From: Sneathiella sp. P13V-1
GTDB lineage: Bacteria; Pseudomonadota; Alphaproteobacteria; Sneathiellales; Sneathiellaceae
DNA length: 64,000 nucleotides
NCBI RefSeq assembly: GCF_015143595.1
Contig: NZ_WYEU01000002.1
Span: 682,001-746,000 of the forward strand
Direction: 5' to 3'
In this document: in pieces, positions 27,020 through 35,866 of the stretch
Layout: every line of letters begins with the position of its first letter
How positions within the stretch are numbered: the first letter of the stretch is position 1
The notes under the pieces: generated by a model
The model's input: only the letters and a program-made list of their open reading frames with translations
The model's database searches: none
Told to the model about the DNA's origin: nothing
Program-made: the position numbers and the translations under genes

Positions 27020-27879
27020 CCAAACGTAATAACGACAATGATCCCGGCGGATAGGATAACAGATGCCACAAGCCGCCGGGTGATAGCCCCTTCGTTCAAG
27101 AAGTAACCACCGATAATGACGGAGAGGGGAATTGACGCCTGCCTGATTGTCGTCACCGCAGCAACATCTCCGCCATTTCCATACGCCATAAGGATCAGGA
27201 AATATGATCCGTAAACACAGGCGACCAATTTCATATGTAAGATCGGCTGTCGAATTAATCTAATGATACCCATTGCAGGTGGACGCTTGTGCCCAAATAG
27301 AGGATATGTCACAGCAAGTATCGGGCATAAGAAAGTATGAACCCAGAAGAACAGTACTGGCGCTTCTATACCCTTCATAAGTTCTGCATCCGCTAAGGAA
27401 TAGATGCCTGTACCGCACAAGGCTAATACGGCAAACGCAAGAACTCGAATATCACTGAACAAGTTTGTGCCGCGGCGATAAAGCAACAACACGGCACCAG
27501 CCATCACCAGTGCAATTCCGCTTAAGATCTCCCAATCATACAACGTTCCCAGCGCGAAATAGTTGAACGCAACAATGAAAATGGGGGAGGCCCGAATGAT
27601 CGGATAATATGCAGACAGATCACCCCGGCTTAACGTGGCAACAAGCGCAAGGCTGTAGAGCGTCTGACCAGCGACAGAGATCATGACAAACATCCACTGA
27701 TCTGGTGTCAGCCAGAAGTTCGCTCCCGTCACCAAGCCATGAAGGCCACCCACCAAGGCAATAGAGACTGCCATGGTCATAAAGGCGGAATCAGGTTCGG
27801 GGTCCTTTTTGATCAGCAGGTTCCATAAAGGATGGAGCGCAGCGGATGCTAAAACAAGAAGAACGACTGTTAAGGTCAA
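27016..27879 (-). CDS. EamA/DMT superfamily transporter
   Basis: A 287-residue inner-membrane protein with about ten hydrophobic segments in two EamA halves (roughly 4-140 and 150-285), the architecture of drug/metabolite transporters. Its 'LHPLWNLLIKK' start and 'ASIPLSVIIGGYFLNEG' in the second half are typical. The start overlaps the end of the LysR gene by 4 bp, so regulator and transporter are one unit. That unit is divergent from the phosphonate genes pbfA-phnW, and a role in moving an aminophosphonate or a product is possible but unproven. Confidence 0.82.
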   Translation of the reverse strand: MTLTVVLLVLASAALHPLWNLLIKKDPEPDSAFMTMAVSIALVGGLHGLVTGANFWLTPDQWMFVMISVAGQTLYSLALVATLSRGDLSAYYPIIRASPIFIVAFNYFALGTLYDWEILSGIALVMAGAVLLLYRRGTNLFSDIRVLAFAVLALCGTGIYSLADAELMKGIEAPVLFFWVHTFLCPILAVTYPLFGHKRPPAMGIIRLIRQPILHMKLVACVYGSYFLILMAYGNGGDVAAVTTIRQASIPLSVIIGGYFLNEGAITRRLVASVILSAGIIVVITFG

Positions 27880-28757
27880 GCAATCTCTCCATCGGGAAGA
27901 GGGAGGTCGTTACAAGTGAAAAACGCTTGAACAATCTGCCGATCCATCTTGTCTTTCAGACAAACAATGGATTCTGTCATAACCGCGCTGCAATCCCTAA
28001 GGGGTAACGCGATCAGGCGTTGGTCATGTCCAAATTCAGGTTTGCTGACAAGCCCAACACCGATTTCCGCGGCGACGGCCTCTCGTGCGGCTTCGCGGCC
28101 TTGAACTTCCACACCTGTTCTGATGGAAAGTTCCGCGTTTTTGAATTCTTCCTCAATAAGGCGGCGGGTTCTGGACCTTTTTTCGCGTAAAACAAGCGGA
28201 TAGCGGGAAAGTTCACGTAAAGTCACATCATCCTTGTGAGCGAGCTCGTGCTTTTTTGAGACAAAGGCCACCAGGGGATCTTCGGCAAGTTTGATGGTAT
28301 GAAACTTATCTTCCGGAGTGACATCAGCAACAATGCCAAGGTCATAGGAAAAACTGTTGAGCCCTTCGATGATCTCTTCCGCATTTGCAAAAGTCGCAGT
28401 GACGGAGATACCAGGGTAGAGACGTTTGAAACGGGATATGAGCGGGAAAATATAAAGTGGGGTATCCGACGCAATAGTCAGTGAGCCATTTTCCAACGCT
28501 TGATGCGCAGATAGCAAGTCCCGGGCCTGATCTTCCAACTGGTACTTATGTTTTGTAATCTCAAAAAGCTGCTCCCCCAGTGAGGTAAGCTTTACCACGC
28601 GTTTATGTCGGTGAAACAGCAGAACACCAAAATGTTCTTCCAGCTTCTTTACCTGATCTGAAATGGCGGGCTGTGTCAGGCCCAGCTTGTCAGCTGCTTT
28701 AGAAAAGCCGCCGTGAAGAGCGACGGCATGAAAGGCACGAAGTTGAGAGTTATTCAT
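27876..28757 (-). CDS. LysR family regulator, probably of the phosphonate genes
   Basis: A 293-residue LysR-type regulator. The N-terminal winged helix-turn-helix spans about 1-60 ('FSKAADKLGLTQPAISDQVK'), and an effector-binding periplasmic-binding-like domain spans about 88-290. LysR proteins next to aminoethylphosphonate genes are a known arrangement. It is divergent from pbfA, with 177 bp between starts. One copy of a 16-bp motif overlaps its own start codon, and another faces pbfA, which would suit self-control plus activation. It is cotranscribed with a DMT transporter. The effector is not known; a phosphonate is likely. Confidence 0.87.
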   Translation of the reverse strand: MNNSQLRAFHAVALHGGFSKAADKLGLTQPAISDQVKKLEEHFGVLLFHRHKRVVKLTSLGEQLFEITKHKYQLEDQARDLLSAHQALENGSLTIASDTPLYIFPLISRFKRLYPGISVTATFANAEEIIEGLNSFSYDLGIVADVTPEDKFHTIKLAEDPLVAFVSKKHELAHKDDVTLRELSRYPLVLREKRSRTRRLIEEEFKNAELSIRTGVEVQGREAAREAVAAEIGVGLVSKPEFGHDQRLIALPLRDCSAVMTESIVCLKDKMDRQIVQAFFTCNDLPLPDGEIA

Positions 28758-28801
28758 AAGTAAAAGCGATAAGATAAATTACAAAAAAAGATTATACTTA
28801 T
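28756..28801. promoter_or_regulatory. Inverted pair of a 16-bp motif between lysR and pbfA
   Basis: ATAAGTAAAAGCGATA (28756-28771) and, on the opposite strand, ATAAGTATAATCTTTT (28786-28801) form an inverted pair sharing ATAAGTA and further positions. The left copy covers the lysR start codon. A third copy lies before phnW. The 46-bp span fits a LysR-type footprint. Regulator assignment is inferred. Confidence 0.55.
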
Positions 28802-28934
28802 GGTAGGGGCTTTTCTATATCTAAGTCAAGGTCTAGGCGCAGTTGGGAGTGTCATGAAAATGTATTCTTTTGAATATATGGAATGACGATTGGGACGTTG
28901 GTGAACACTGCGTCGCCAGCTAGAAGAGGGTATC

Positions 28935-30314
28935 ATGGCAGAAAACAAACCGCATCAATCGGAAGGGGATGTGAACTTTTCCGCGCGTCGCAAAGAATGG
29001 GCAGCGGAAAACATTGGGCCTGAACAGGCGGCACTTCTGAAAAGAGATGCAGATGCTTTCATGCATCAATCGGTATCAACACCCTGCCTGAATACCATCA
29101 AAGGTGCCGAAGGGGCCTATATTATTGATGGGAACGGGAAGAAATACCTGGATTTCCATGGGAATAATGTTCATCACATTGGCTATGGTCATCCCCGCCT
29201 AAAAGAAGCGATCACCAAGCAAATGGATGAACTGCCATTCGCGCCGCGGCGTTTTACCTGCGATCCTGCTGTAGAACTTGCCGAGAAGCTGGCAGAGATT
29301 TCCCCTGGTGATTTAAGTAAGGTTTTGTATGCCACAGGTGGCTCAGACGCCATCGAAATGGCAATGAAAGTTGCCCGCGCAAAAACAGGGCGATTTAAGA
29401 CAGTTTCATTTTGGGATGCTTTTCATGGCGCCGGTTTTGGCGCGTCCAGTATTGGAGGAGAGCAACTCTTTAGGGGGCAAGATATAGGCCCATTGCTGCC
29501 CGGAACTGAACATGTTGCGCCATTTGCCTGTTATCGCTGCCCATATGGATATGAATGCGACACTAATGGCCAGCCTGATTTGAAAGTCTGTAAGACCACC
29601 TGTGCCAATATGCTGCGCTACGTCCTAGAAAAAGAAGGGAATGTGGCTGCAGTCATAGCTGAGCCTGCACGGGCTGTCCCGTATACACCACCTAAAGGGT
29701 TCTGGAAGATGGTGAGGGAGGCCTGCAATGATGCAGGTGCATTGCTCATTTTTGACGAAATACCGACAGGCCTTGGCAAAACAGGTGAAATGTTCGCCTG
29801 TAACCATGATGAGGTTGTTCCGGATATTCTGGTTATGGGGAAAGCTCTGGGTGGGGGCATTTTGCCCATCTCCGCGATGCTGTGCCGGCCTGAGTTGGAT
29901 ATTCTCGGGGACTATGCCATAGGTCACTATACCCATGAGAAGAACCCCGTCACAACGCGGGCTGCACTTACAACAATCCAAATCATTGAAGATGAAGGAT
30001 TGGTGGAAAACGCAGCCAAAGTGGGGGCTTATGCGTTGGATCGTATGGCCGCCATGAAAGACAAATACTCCCTTATCGGTGATGTTCGGGGACGGGGTTT
30101 CCTGTTGGGGCTGGAGCTTGTAACGGACCGGGAGGCAAAAACACCGGCCAATGATCAAGCGGAAGAGATCCTATATCGGGCTTTTGATGCGGGGCTCAGT
30201 TTTAAAACAACAATGGGTAATGTTCTGACGCTGACCCCATCTTTGATCACGACAGAAGCACAAATGGATTTTGCACTGGATGTGATTGAGGATGCGCTGA
30301 AGGTAGTATCATAA
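28935..30314 (+). CDS. pbfA: (R)-1-hydroxy-2-aminoethylphosphonate ammonia-lyase (PbfA-like, class III aminotransferase fold)
   Basis: A 459-residue PLP enzyme of the class III aminotransferase fold. Lys303 in 'LVMGKALGGG' is the expected PLP lysine and Asp274 in 'LLIFDEIPTG' its pyridine-nitrogen partner. The whole layout, including 'MHQSVSTPCLN', 'YLDFHGNNVHHIGYGHPR' and 'GHYTHEKNPVT', resembles PbfA. That enzyme removes ammonia from (R)-1-hydroxy-2-aminoethylphosphonate to give phosphonoacetaldehyde and is found beside phnW. GAGGG precedes the ATG. A cysteine-rich insert (Cys199, 202, 208, 219, 223) may bind metal. A plain aminotransferase is the main alternative. Confidence 0.82.
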   Translation: MAENKPHQSEGDVNFSARRKEWAAENIGPEQAALLKRDADAFMHQSVSTPCLNTIKGAEGAYIIDGNGKKYLDFHGNNVHHIGYGHPRLKEAITKQMDELPFAPRRFTCDPAVELAEKLAEISPGDLSKVLYATGGSDAIEMAMKVARAKTGRFKTVSFWDAFHGAGFGASSIGGEQLFRGQDIGPLLPGTEHVAPFACYRCPYGYECDTNGQPDLKVCKTTCANMLRYVLEKEGNVAAVIAEPARAVPYTPPKGFWKMVREACNDAGALLIFDEIPTGLGKTGEMFACNHDEVVPDILVMGKALGGGILPISAMLCRPELDILGDYAIGHYTHEKNPVTTRAALTTIQIIEDEGLVENAAKVGAYALDRMAAMKDKYSLIGDVRGRGFLLGLELVTDREAKTPANDQAEEILYRAFDAGLSFKTTMGNVLTLTPSLITTEAQMDFALDVIEDALKVVS

Positions 30315-30340
30315 ATTTTGGTGATATTTAGAATATAAAA

Positions 30341-30356
30341 TAACGATTTTACTTAT
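30341..30356 (-). promoter_or_regulatory. Third copy of the 16-bp motif, upstream of phnW
   Basis: On the minus strand this reads ATAAGTAAAATCGTTA and matches the copy at 28756-28771 in 14 of 16 positions. It lies about 55 bp before the likely phnW start, suggesting phnW has its own promoter under the same regulator as pbfA. Confidence 0.55.
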
Positions 30357-30411
30357 ATCAAAGGCAGGCGTAAGAATTATTTAAATTCCAACGCCGCCGA
30401 TGGAGAGAGAC

Positions 30412-31596
30412 GTGAACCAGCAGGTAAATCAGGAAATGCAGTATTCCACAAGTCAGGGTGACTACATCATGGGGGAAGAACCATATCTTCTGACGCCAGG
30501 GCCATTGACCACCGCCGCTTCCACAAAAGCCGCCATGTTGAAAGACTGGGGTTCATGGGATGGAGACTTCAAAGCTGTAACCGCTGAAATTCGCGCTCGT
30601 CTGGTTGCCATGTGTGAAGGCGGCGATGCATATGATTGCGTTCCTATGCAAGGTAGCGGTACCTTTGCGGTTGAAGCAGCCCTTTCTTCCTTTATTCCAA
30701 AAGACGGTAAGGCGCTTGTTCTGATGAACGGTGCTTATGGCAAACGGGCAGGAAAAATTCTGGAATATATCGGTCGTGATTTTGTCAGTCTTGATAAGGG
30801 GGATTATCTGCCACCGATGCCGGAAGAAATCGATGAGATCCTGAAAAACGACAAAGCAATCACCCACGTGCTGGCCGTTCACTGTGAGACAAGTTCCGGT
30901 ATCTTGAACCCGCTTAAAGGGATTTCCGATGTTACCATGAAGCATGGCCGGAAACTTATTGTTGATAGCATGAGTGCTTTCGGCGCTGTCCCGGTTACAG
31001 TGGATGAAATTCCTTTTGAAGCGCTTGTCTCTTCTGCCAACAAATGTATTGAAGGTGTACCTGGATTTGGCTTTGTTCTTGCCAAGAAATCTGCCCTGGA
31101 AGCCTCAAAAGGTAATTGTCACTCTCTCAGCCTCGATCTCTACGATCAGTGGATTTATATGAACACTTCTGGGCAGTGGCGCTTTACACCTCCAACACAT
31201 ACTGTGGTTGCCTTTTTGGAGGCGTTGCGCCTTCACGAAGCAGAAGGTGGGGTTGCCGGACGCCTTAAACGCTATTCACAAAATCGCGACACCCTCGTCG
31301 GCGGTATGAAAGAGATGGGATTTGTTCCACTGTTGGACGAAATGTGGTTATCTCCAATCATAACCACATTTTTTAGCCCTGATGATGAAAAATTTGACTT
31401 TACTCGCTTCTATGACGAGATAAAATCAAGGGGCTTCATTATTTATCCGGGAAAACTTACGGAGGCGGAAAGTTTCCGTATCGGGTTTATCGGAGCTCTA
31501 GACAAATCGGTGATGGAGGGTGTCCTTAAAGCGATCGCAGAAAGCTGTGCTGCTATGGGGGTGACCAACTTCGCCCCCCCAGCAGGAGTGAAATAA
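30412..31596 (+). CDS. phnW: 2-aminoethylphosphonate--pyruvate transaminase
   Basis: About 394 residues. A class V PLP aminotransferase moving the amino group of 2-aminoethylphosphonate to pyruvate, giving phosphonoacetaldehyde and alanine. 'LLTPGPLTTAASTKAAMLKD', 'MQGSGTFAVEAALSSFIP' and 'VSSANKCIEGVPGFGFV' (with the PLP lysine) are PhnW hallmarks. The start is uncertain. GTG 30412 has GGAGAGAG upstream, while ATG 30400 is in frame with no such site. Both leave a 20-odd residue extension before the conserved core. The Na/Pi transporter starts 6 bp on. Phosphonoacetaldehyde can be oxidised by PhnY, encoded 15 kb away. No phnX hydrolase is present. Confidence 0.93.
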   Translation: MNQQVNQEMQYSTSQGDYIMGEEPYLLTPGPLTTAASTKAAMLKDWGSWDGDFKAVTAEIRARLVAMCEGGDAYDCVPMQGSGTFAVEAALSSFIPKDGKALVLMNGAYGKRAGKILEYIGRDFVSLDKGDYLPPMPEEIDEILKNDKAITHVLAVHCETSSGILNPLKGISDVTMKHGRKLIVDSMSAFGAVPVTVDEIPFEALVSSANKCIEGVPGFGFVLAKKSALEASKGNCHSLSLDLYDQWIYMNTSGQWRFTPPTHTVVAFLEALRLHEAEGGVAGRLKRYSQNRDTLVGGMKEMGFVPLLDEMWLSPIITTFFSPDDEKFDFTRFYDEIKSRGFIIYPGKLTEAESFRIGFIGALDKSVMEGVLKAIAESCAAMGVTNFAPPAGVK

Positions 31597-31602
31597 CACA
31601 GT

Positions 31603-33297
31603 TTGGACGCAACATTTGTACTAATTAACCTCCTAGGAGGTGTGGCCCTGCTTTTGTGGGGCCTTCGCATGGTCAATACAGGCGTGACACGCGCTTTCGG
31701 TCGTGAATTGGGCTATGCCCTCAATTTCAGTTTAAAAAACCGGATAAACGCTTTTTTAGGCGGTCTCGGTGTGACTATGTTGCTTCAAAGCAGTACGGCA
31801 ACGGCGCTGCTCACGGCGTCATTTGCGGGCAGGGGGCTTGTAACCGCCTCGGCCGGTCTTGCGGTTATGTTGGGCGCAGATGTAGGGACCACACTTGTCG
31901 CCCAAATCCTCACATTCGATTTAACGTGGTTGGCCCCCGTTCTTCTGTTTATGGGATTTGTGCGCCATTCAACGTCAAAAACAACCCGCGCAAAGAATTT
32001 GGGCCGTATCGGCCTTGGCCTTGGCATGATGTTGACGGCGTTGAAGTTGTTGGTTTTGGCGTCGGAGCCAATTCGTGGCTCAGAGGTTGCTCAGTTTCTG
32101 TTTTCATCGCTATCAGATGAGCCGGTTCTCACAGTTATTTTAGGAGCAATCCTAACATTTGTTGCTCATTCCAGTCTGGCAACGGTTCTGTTTATTATCT
32201 CACTGGCTGCCTCGGGCGGTGTGCCTTTTGATGTGGCGCTTGCCATGATTTTGGGTGCGAACCTGGGGGGAGCGTTCCCGCCAATTTTGGCAACCCTGAA
32301 CGGGGATGTTGCCGCCCGCCGTCCTCCTGTCGGGAACCTTATTTGCCGTGTTTCAGTTGTGGTGTTTGTCCTGCCATTCCTTGGTCAAATCGAACCGGAG
32401 CTCGCGCGCCTTGGCGGTGATACCACACGCCAGATCGTAAACTTCCATACACTTCTGAATGTCGGGTTGGCGGCTATTTTCATATTTTTCACAGGTCCCA
32501 TAGGTCGGTTATCTGAAAAACTGATTACGGAAAAGATTAATCCTCTAACCGCGGCAAACAGGCCCATGCATTTGGACCGGGCAGCACTTGAGAGTCCTCA
32601 GTTGGCGCTTGCCAATGCCCTTCGGGACACTCTTCGTATGGGTGATATTCTGGAGAAAATGTTCCGCGACTTCCGAACAGCCTTTGAGACAACAGACAAA
32701 GAATTGCTGCAGGAACTTCGTGATACGGACGAGTTGATCCTTGAGTTTAATGCCGGGGTAAAAAGTTATTTGACGGAACTTGGGCGCGAACCGCTTGACG
32801 ATGAAGATGAAAAGCGCAGCACCGAGATTATGACATTTGCAACCAACATGGAAAATGTTGGCAATATTCTTCTCCTTAGCATGGTTGAGATGCTGGAGAG
32901 AAGCGCGGATCAACAGGTATCTTTCTCGCAGGAAGATACAGCAGATCATAATGCGCTGTTTGAACAAGTTCTGGAAAATATGAAACTTGGGTTCAATCTG
33001 TTGATCAGTCAGAACCGAGGGGACGCGAAGGACCTAATTCGCCGTAAACAGGCTTTGCGTGATCAGGAGCAGAGATATGTTCAAAATCACCTCAAACGGT
33101 TACGCCAGAATATCGGAACCGATGAGGCCTCTAGTGCCATTCACTTGGGTCTGATGAGTGACCTAAGACGTATCAATTCGCTTGTGACTGAAATTGCCTA
33201 TCCAATTGCCCAGGAAAAGAAAAGCAAACATAAAGATGAAAAAGTCACAAAAAAGTCTTCTAAAGACGTTAGAAATTCACCTGATGGAACATTCTAA
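31603..33297 (+). CDS. Na/Pi cotransporter family protein with PhoU-like tail
   Basis: A 564-residue membrane protein of the NptA/PNaS family. Two repeated transport halves carry 'LLQSSTATALLTASFAG' and 'VAHSSLATVLFIISLAASGG'. The C-terminal 220 or so residues are soluble, helical and PhoU-like. It starts with TTG six bases after phnW, with AGGAG further upstream, so it is read with phnW. Placed behind a phosphonate transaminase it may balance phosphate released from phosphonate breakdown, or take up phosphate. Direction of transport is not known. Confidence 0.88.
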   Translation: MDATFVLINLLGGVALLLWGLRMVNTGVTRAFGRELGYALNFSLKNRINAFLGGLGVTMLLQSSTATALLTASFAGRGLVTASAGLAVMLGADVGTTLVAQILTFDLTWLAPVLLFMGFVRHSTSKTTRAKNLGRIGLGLGMMLTALKLLVLASEPIRGSEVAQFLFSSLSDEPVLTVILGAILTFVAHSSLATVLFIISLAASGGVPFDVALAMILGANLGGAFPPILATLNGDVAARRPPVGNLICRVSVVVFVLPFLGQIEPELARLGGDTTRQIVNFHTLLNVGLAAIFIFFTGPIGRLSEKLITEKINPLTAANRPMHLDRAALESPQLALANALRDTLRMGDILEKMFRDFRTAFETTDKELLQELRDTDELILEFNAGVKSYLTELGREPLDDEDEKRSTEIMTFATNMENVGNILLLSMVEMLERSADQQVSFSQEDTADHNALFEQVLENMKLGFNLLISQNRGDAKDLIRRKQALRDQEQRYVQNHLKRLRQNIGTDEASSAIHLGLMSDLRRINSLVTEIAYPIAQEKKSKHKDEKVTKKSSKDVRNSPDGTF

Positions 33298-33327
33298 GCC
33301 GATGCGGTTATCTTTATGGGGGTAAAG

Positions 33328-34200
33328 ATGGACAACCTGGAGTTTGAAACGCGGCGCGTTGATGTTCGAAACCTAGAAGAATTGATCGATATTACCAAAT
33401 CCGTTGGGTGGGAATATGGCGAGATTTACTGGCGCGTAATTTTAGCCTGCTCCACAGGATATGCAGTTTACCATTTAAGCGGTGAAATGGCGGGGTGTGC
33501 TTTTGCCGTCAAATTTGGGGCGGGCAGGGGCAATATCGGTGTCGTTATCGTGCGCCCTGAATATCGTGGGAAAGGGATTGCCTCCCACATGATGGATTTG
33601 GCCGAAGGCCACATTCTGGAAAACGGTAAAGGGACAGTTACCCTTGTGGCCACTGAAGATGGATATCCGGTTTATGAACACCGCGGATATGAAGTGATTT
33701 CCAAGTGTTATGAGATGTTTTCGCGATCAGAAGAAAAAAGGGGAGAAGTGCCACATCTTCCCAACGTTCGCTTTTCTTCAATCTCTGACAAGAACTTTTC
33801 AGATGTGCTCCTATTCGACAAAAGAGAATTTGCAGAGGATCGATCCCATGGGCTAACCGCTTTACGCGAGGCGTCAATTAGTTCTGTGGTGCTAAATGAT
33901 GTGGGAACTGGAGAGATTTTAGGCTTTGGAATTATTTATCCGCGCGCTGATATGTTGAAAATCGGCCCTGTGGTTGCAAAAGAACAGGCGCAAGCAGAAG
34001 CCATTGTGAAAATGCTATCATATGGGAAGCAGGGAATAATCCGCACCGATGTTTTCGCCCACCAGCCTGGTTATATTGAATTTCTCAAGAGCCTTGGATT
34101 TAATGACGATTGGAACTCAACTGTTATGGCCTTGAATGGACATAAGGGGTTGGTTGATTTGCCAGGCGTGTTCTCAATAGGCGCACAGACAGTAGGGTGA
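33328..34200 (+). CDS. GNAT family N-acetyltransferase (two-domain)
   Basis: About 290 residues. The first half is a GNAT acetyltransferase with the acetyl-CoA-binding motif in 'VIVRPEYRGKGIASHMMDLA', and the second half (about 150-290) looks like the YitH/HolE-type GNAT extension. It follows the Na/Pi transporter by about 30 bp and is probably in the phnW operon. Acetylation of aminoalkylphosphonates is known for PhnO in other phosphonate clusters, so a comparable role is possible, but this is a different GNAT subfamily and the acceptor is unknown. ATG 33328 has GGGGGT upstream. ATG 33316 is the alternative. Confidence 0.78.
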   Translation: MDNLEFETRRVDVRNLEELIDITKSVGWEYGEIYWRVILACSTGYAVYHLSGEMAGCAFAVKFGAGRGNIGVVIVRPEYRGKGIASHMMDLAEGHILENGKGTVTLVATEDGYPVYEHRGYEVISKCYEMFSRSEEKRGEVPHLPNVRFSSISDKNFSDVLLFDKREFAEDRSHGLTALREASISSVVLNDVGTGEILGFGIIYPRADMLKIGPVVAKEQAQAEAIVKMLSYGKQGIIRTDVFAHQPGYIEFLKSLGFNDDWNSTVMALNGHKGLVDLPGVFSIGAQTVG

Positions 34201-34203
34201 AAA

Positions 34204-34222
34204 AGGGGAGCATGGCTCCCCT
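34204..34222. terminator. Hairpin terminator between GNAT and GDPD genes
   Basis: Stem GGGGAGC / GCTCCCC. On the minus strand it is followed by TTTTT, ending the glycerophosphodiesterase transcript. The plus-strand tail is weaker (GATTATTTT). Confidence 0.85.
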
Positions 34223-34230
34223 GATTATTT

Positions 34231-34974
34231 TCAAACAAACTCAAACATGCGATCCGGGTAATCGGTGATGATCGCATCCACCCCCCAATCAAGAAGACGT
34301 TTGCCATCTTCTGGATTATTTACAGTGTAAACAAGGAAACGGATACCTGCATCCTGAACGGCTTTAATCAGTTCCGTGGTTGCAAAACTGTGATGGCAGT
34401 GAAGGCTGGCCGCGCCAACAGCTTTCAATCGGCGTTCCCAATCAACTGGAACGGCTTCGGTTAAGTAACCACGCTCAATTTCCGGGGCGTGTTTGTAAGC
34501 GACTTCCAACGCTTCAATATTGAATGATGAAAAGAGGAGCGGAACCGTATCAGGTAGAGATTTGTTCAAGTCTTCGATAATTTTCAAGGTAGTTTCAACC
34601 TGCCAACCCGCAGTGGGCTTGATCTCGAAATTAACGCTCATGTTGAATTCGACCAAAGCATCGATGAGTTCTTGCAGAGTTGGGATTTTTTCACCTTCAA
34701 ACTTTGGATCAAACTTTGATCCAGCATCAAGGGCGCGAACTTCTTCCAGTGTTTTCAATAACACCGCACCTTGACCGTTTGTACATCTGTTGACGCTTGA
34801 ATCATGGCAAATCACAACTTGATTGTCTGCCGTCACCATGCCGTCAATTTCAATAGATTTCGCGCCTAAATCTGCCGCAGCTTTGAAAGAGGCAAGCGTG
34901 TTTTCCGGTGCATGCCCACAGGCACCACGATGGCTGATAACACGAGGCATTGTGTCGAAGAATGAAGATGACAT
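34231..34974 (-). CDS. Glycerophosphodiester phosphodiesterase (UgpQ-like)
   Basis: A 247-residue TIM-barrel enzyme that splits glycerophosphodiesters into glycerol-3-phosphate and an alcohol. 'ISHRGACGHAPENTLASF' near the N-terminus, 'IEIDGMVTADNQVVICHD' with catalytic acids and His, and 'YTVNNPEDGKRLLDWGVDAIITDYPD' features mark the family. No signal peptide, so it is cytoplasmic as UgpQ. No glycerophosphodiester importer is adjacent. It ends at a hairpin terminator and follows ung on the same strand with 22 bp between, so they may share a transcript. Confidence 0.92.
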   Translation of the reverse strand: MSSSFFDTMPRVISHRGACGHAPENTLASFKAAADLGAKSIEIDGMVTADNQVVICHDSSVNRCTNGQGAVLLKTLEEVRALDAGSKFDPKFEGEKIPTLQELIDALVEFNMSVNFEIKPTAGWQVETTLKIIEDLNKSLPDTVPLLFSSFNIEALEVAYKHAPEIERGYLTEAVPVDWERRLKAVGAASLHCHHSFATTELIKAVQDAGIRFLVYTVNNPEDGKRLLDWGVDAIITDYPDRMFEFV

Positions 34975-34996
34975 GATTTGGTTTATCCTCTTGATA

Positions 34997-35677
34997 TCAA
35001 TTGTTTACAGACCAATTGATAGGTGTTTTATGATGTTGTTCCAGATATGCGTTGGCTTTGGAGAAATGACCATTTCCAATAAAGCCCCGATGGGCTGACA
35101 AAGGGGATGGGTGCGGGCTTGTCAGGACCAGATGCCTGTTCCGGTCAATGACTTTTCCTTTCTTCTGGGCATAGCTTCCCCAAAGCATGAAGACGAGGTT
35201 TTCGCGCCCTTCATTAAGTGCACTCACCGCGGCGTCCGTAAACTCTTCCCACCCGCGTTTTTGATGGGCACCAGCTGTTGCCTGAACAACCGTCAGAACA
35301 CTGTTTAGAAGTAGAACACCTTGATCGGCCCAGCTTTCAAGAAAGCCATGATCGGCAATTGGGATCCCAAGATCACGTTCCAGCTCTTTATACATATTGA
35401 GCAAGGAGGGAGGTGTACGAACCCCTTTTTTGACTGAAAAGCTCAATCCGTGAGCCTGCCCCGGACCGTGATAGGGATCTTGACCCAGGATCACAACTTT
35501 TACCCTATCAAAAGGTGTGTGATCGAAAGCTGCAAAGATTTCATTCGAAGGAGGATAAACGGTTTTTCCGCTTTTCTTTTCATCCAGTAAAAACTGCCTG
35601 AGACTTTTCATATAGTCTTTATCAAACTCGCCCTTAAGGACGCTTAACCAGCTTTTTTCCAGTTTGATTTCAGACAT
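34997..35677 (-). CDS. ung: Uracil-DNA glycosylase
   Basis: A 226-residue family 1 uracil-DNA glycosylase that removes uracil from DNA to start base excision repair. The water-activating motif 'GQDPYH' is at residues 65-70 (catalytic Asp67), and the DNA-intercalation loop is '[11 protein letters not shown]' near residue 190. Length is normal for bacterial Ung. It is divergent from the molybdenum hydroxylase genes. Housekeeping gene with no functional link to the catabolic neighbours. Confidence 0.97.
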   Translation of the reverse strand: MSEIKLEKSWLSVLKGEFDKDYMKSLRQFLLDEKKSGKTVYPPSNEIFAAFDHTPFDRVKVVILGQDPYHGPGQAHGLSFSVKKGVRTPPSLLNMYKELERDLGIPIADHGFLESWADQGVLLLNSVLTVVQATAGAHQKRGWEEFTDAAVSALNEGRENLVFMLWGSYAQKKGKVIDRNRHLVLTSPHPSPLSAHRGFIGNGHFSKANAYLEQHHKTPINWSVNN

Positions 35678-35866
35678 TTAATCCCCGAATTACAGATCGT
35701 TTGTAAAATGACGTCTTGTTGTTTCGGTTTTATTACAATTCTCGCTTTCAATGAAGCGGAATCTTTTCATATTTCGGAATTTCGCATGTAAAATGAAACT
35801 AAAAGGGGCCTTTATCTTGTTTGTTGACCTGTGATAGTCATGAATGATGAAAATAAAGGCATGCGG

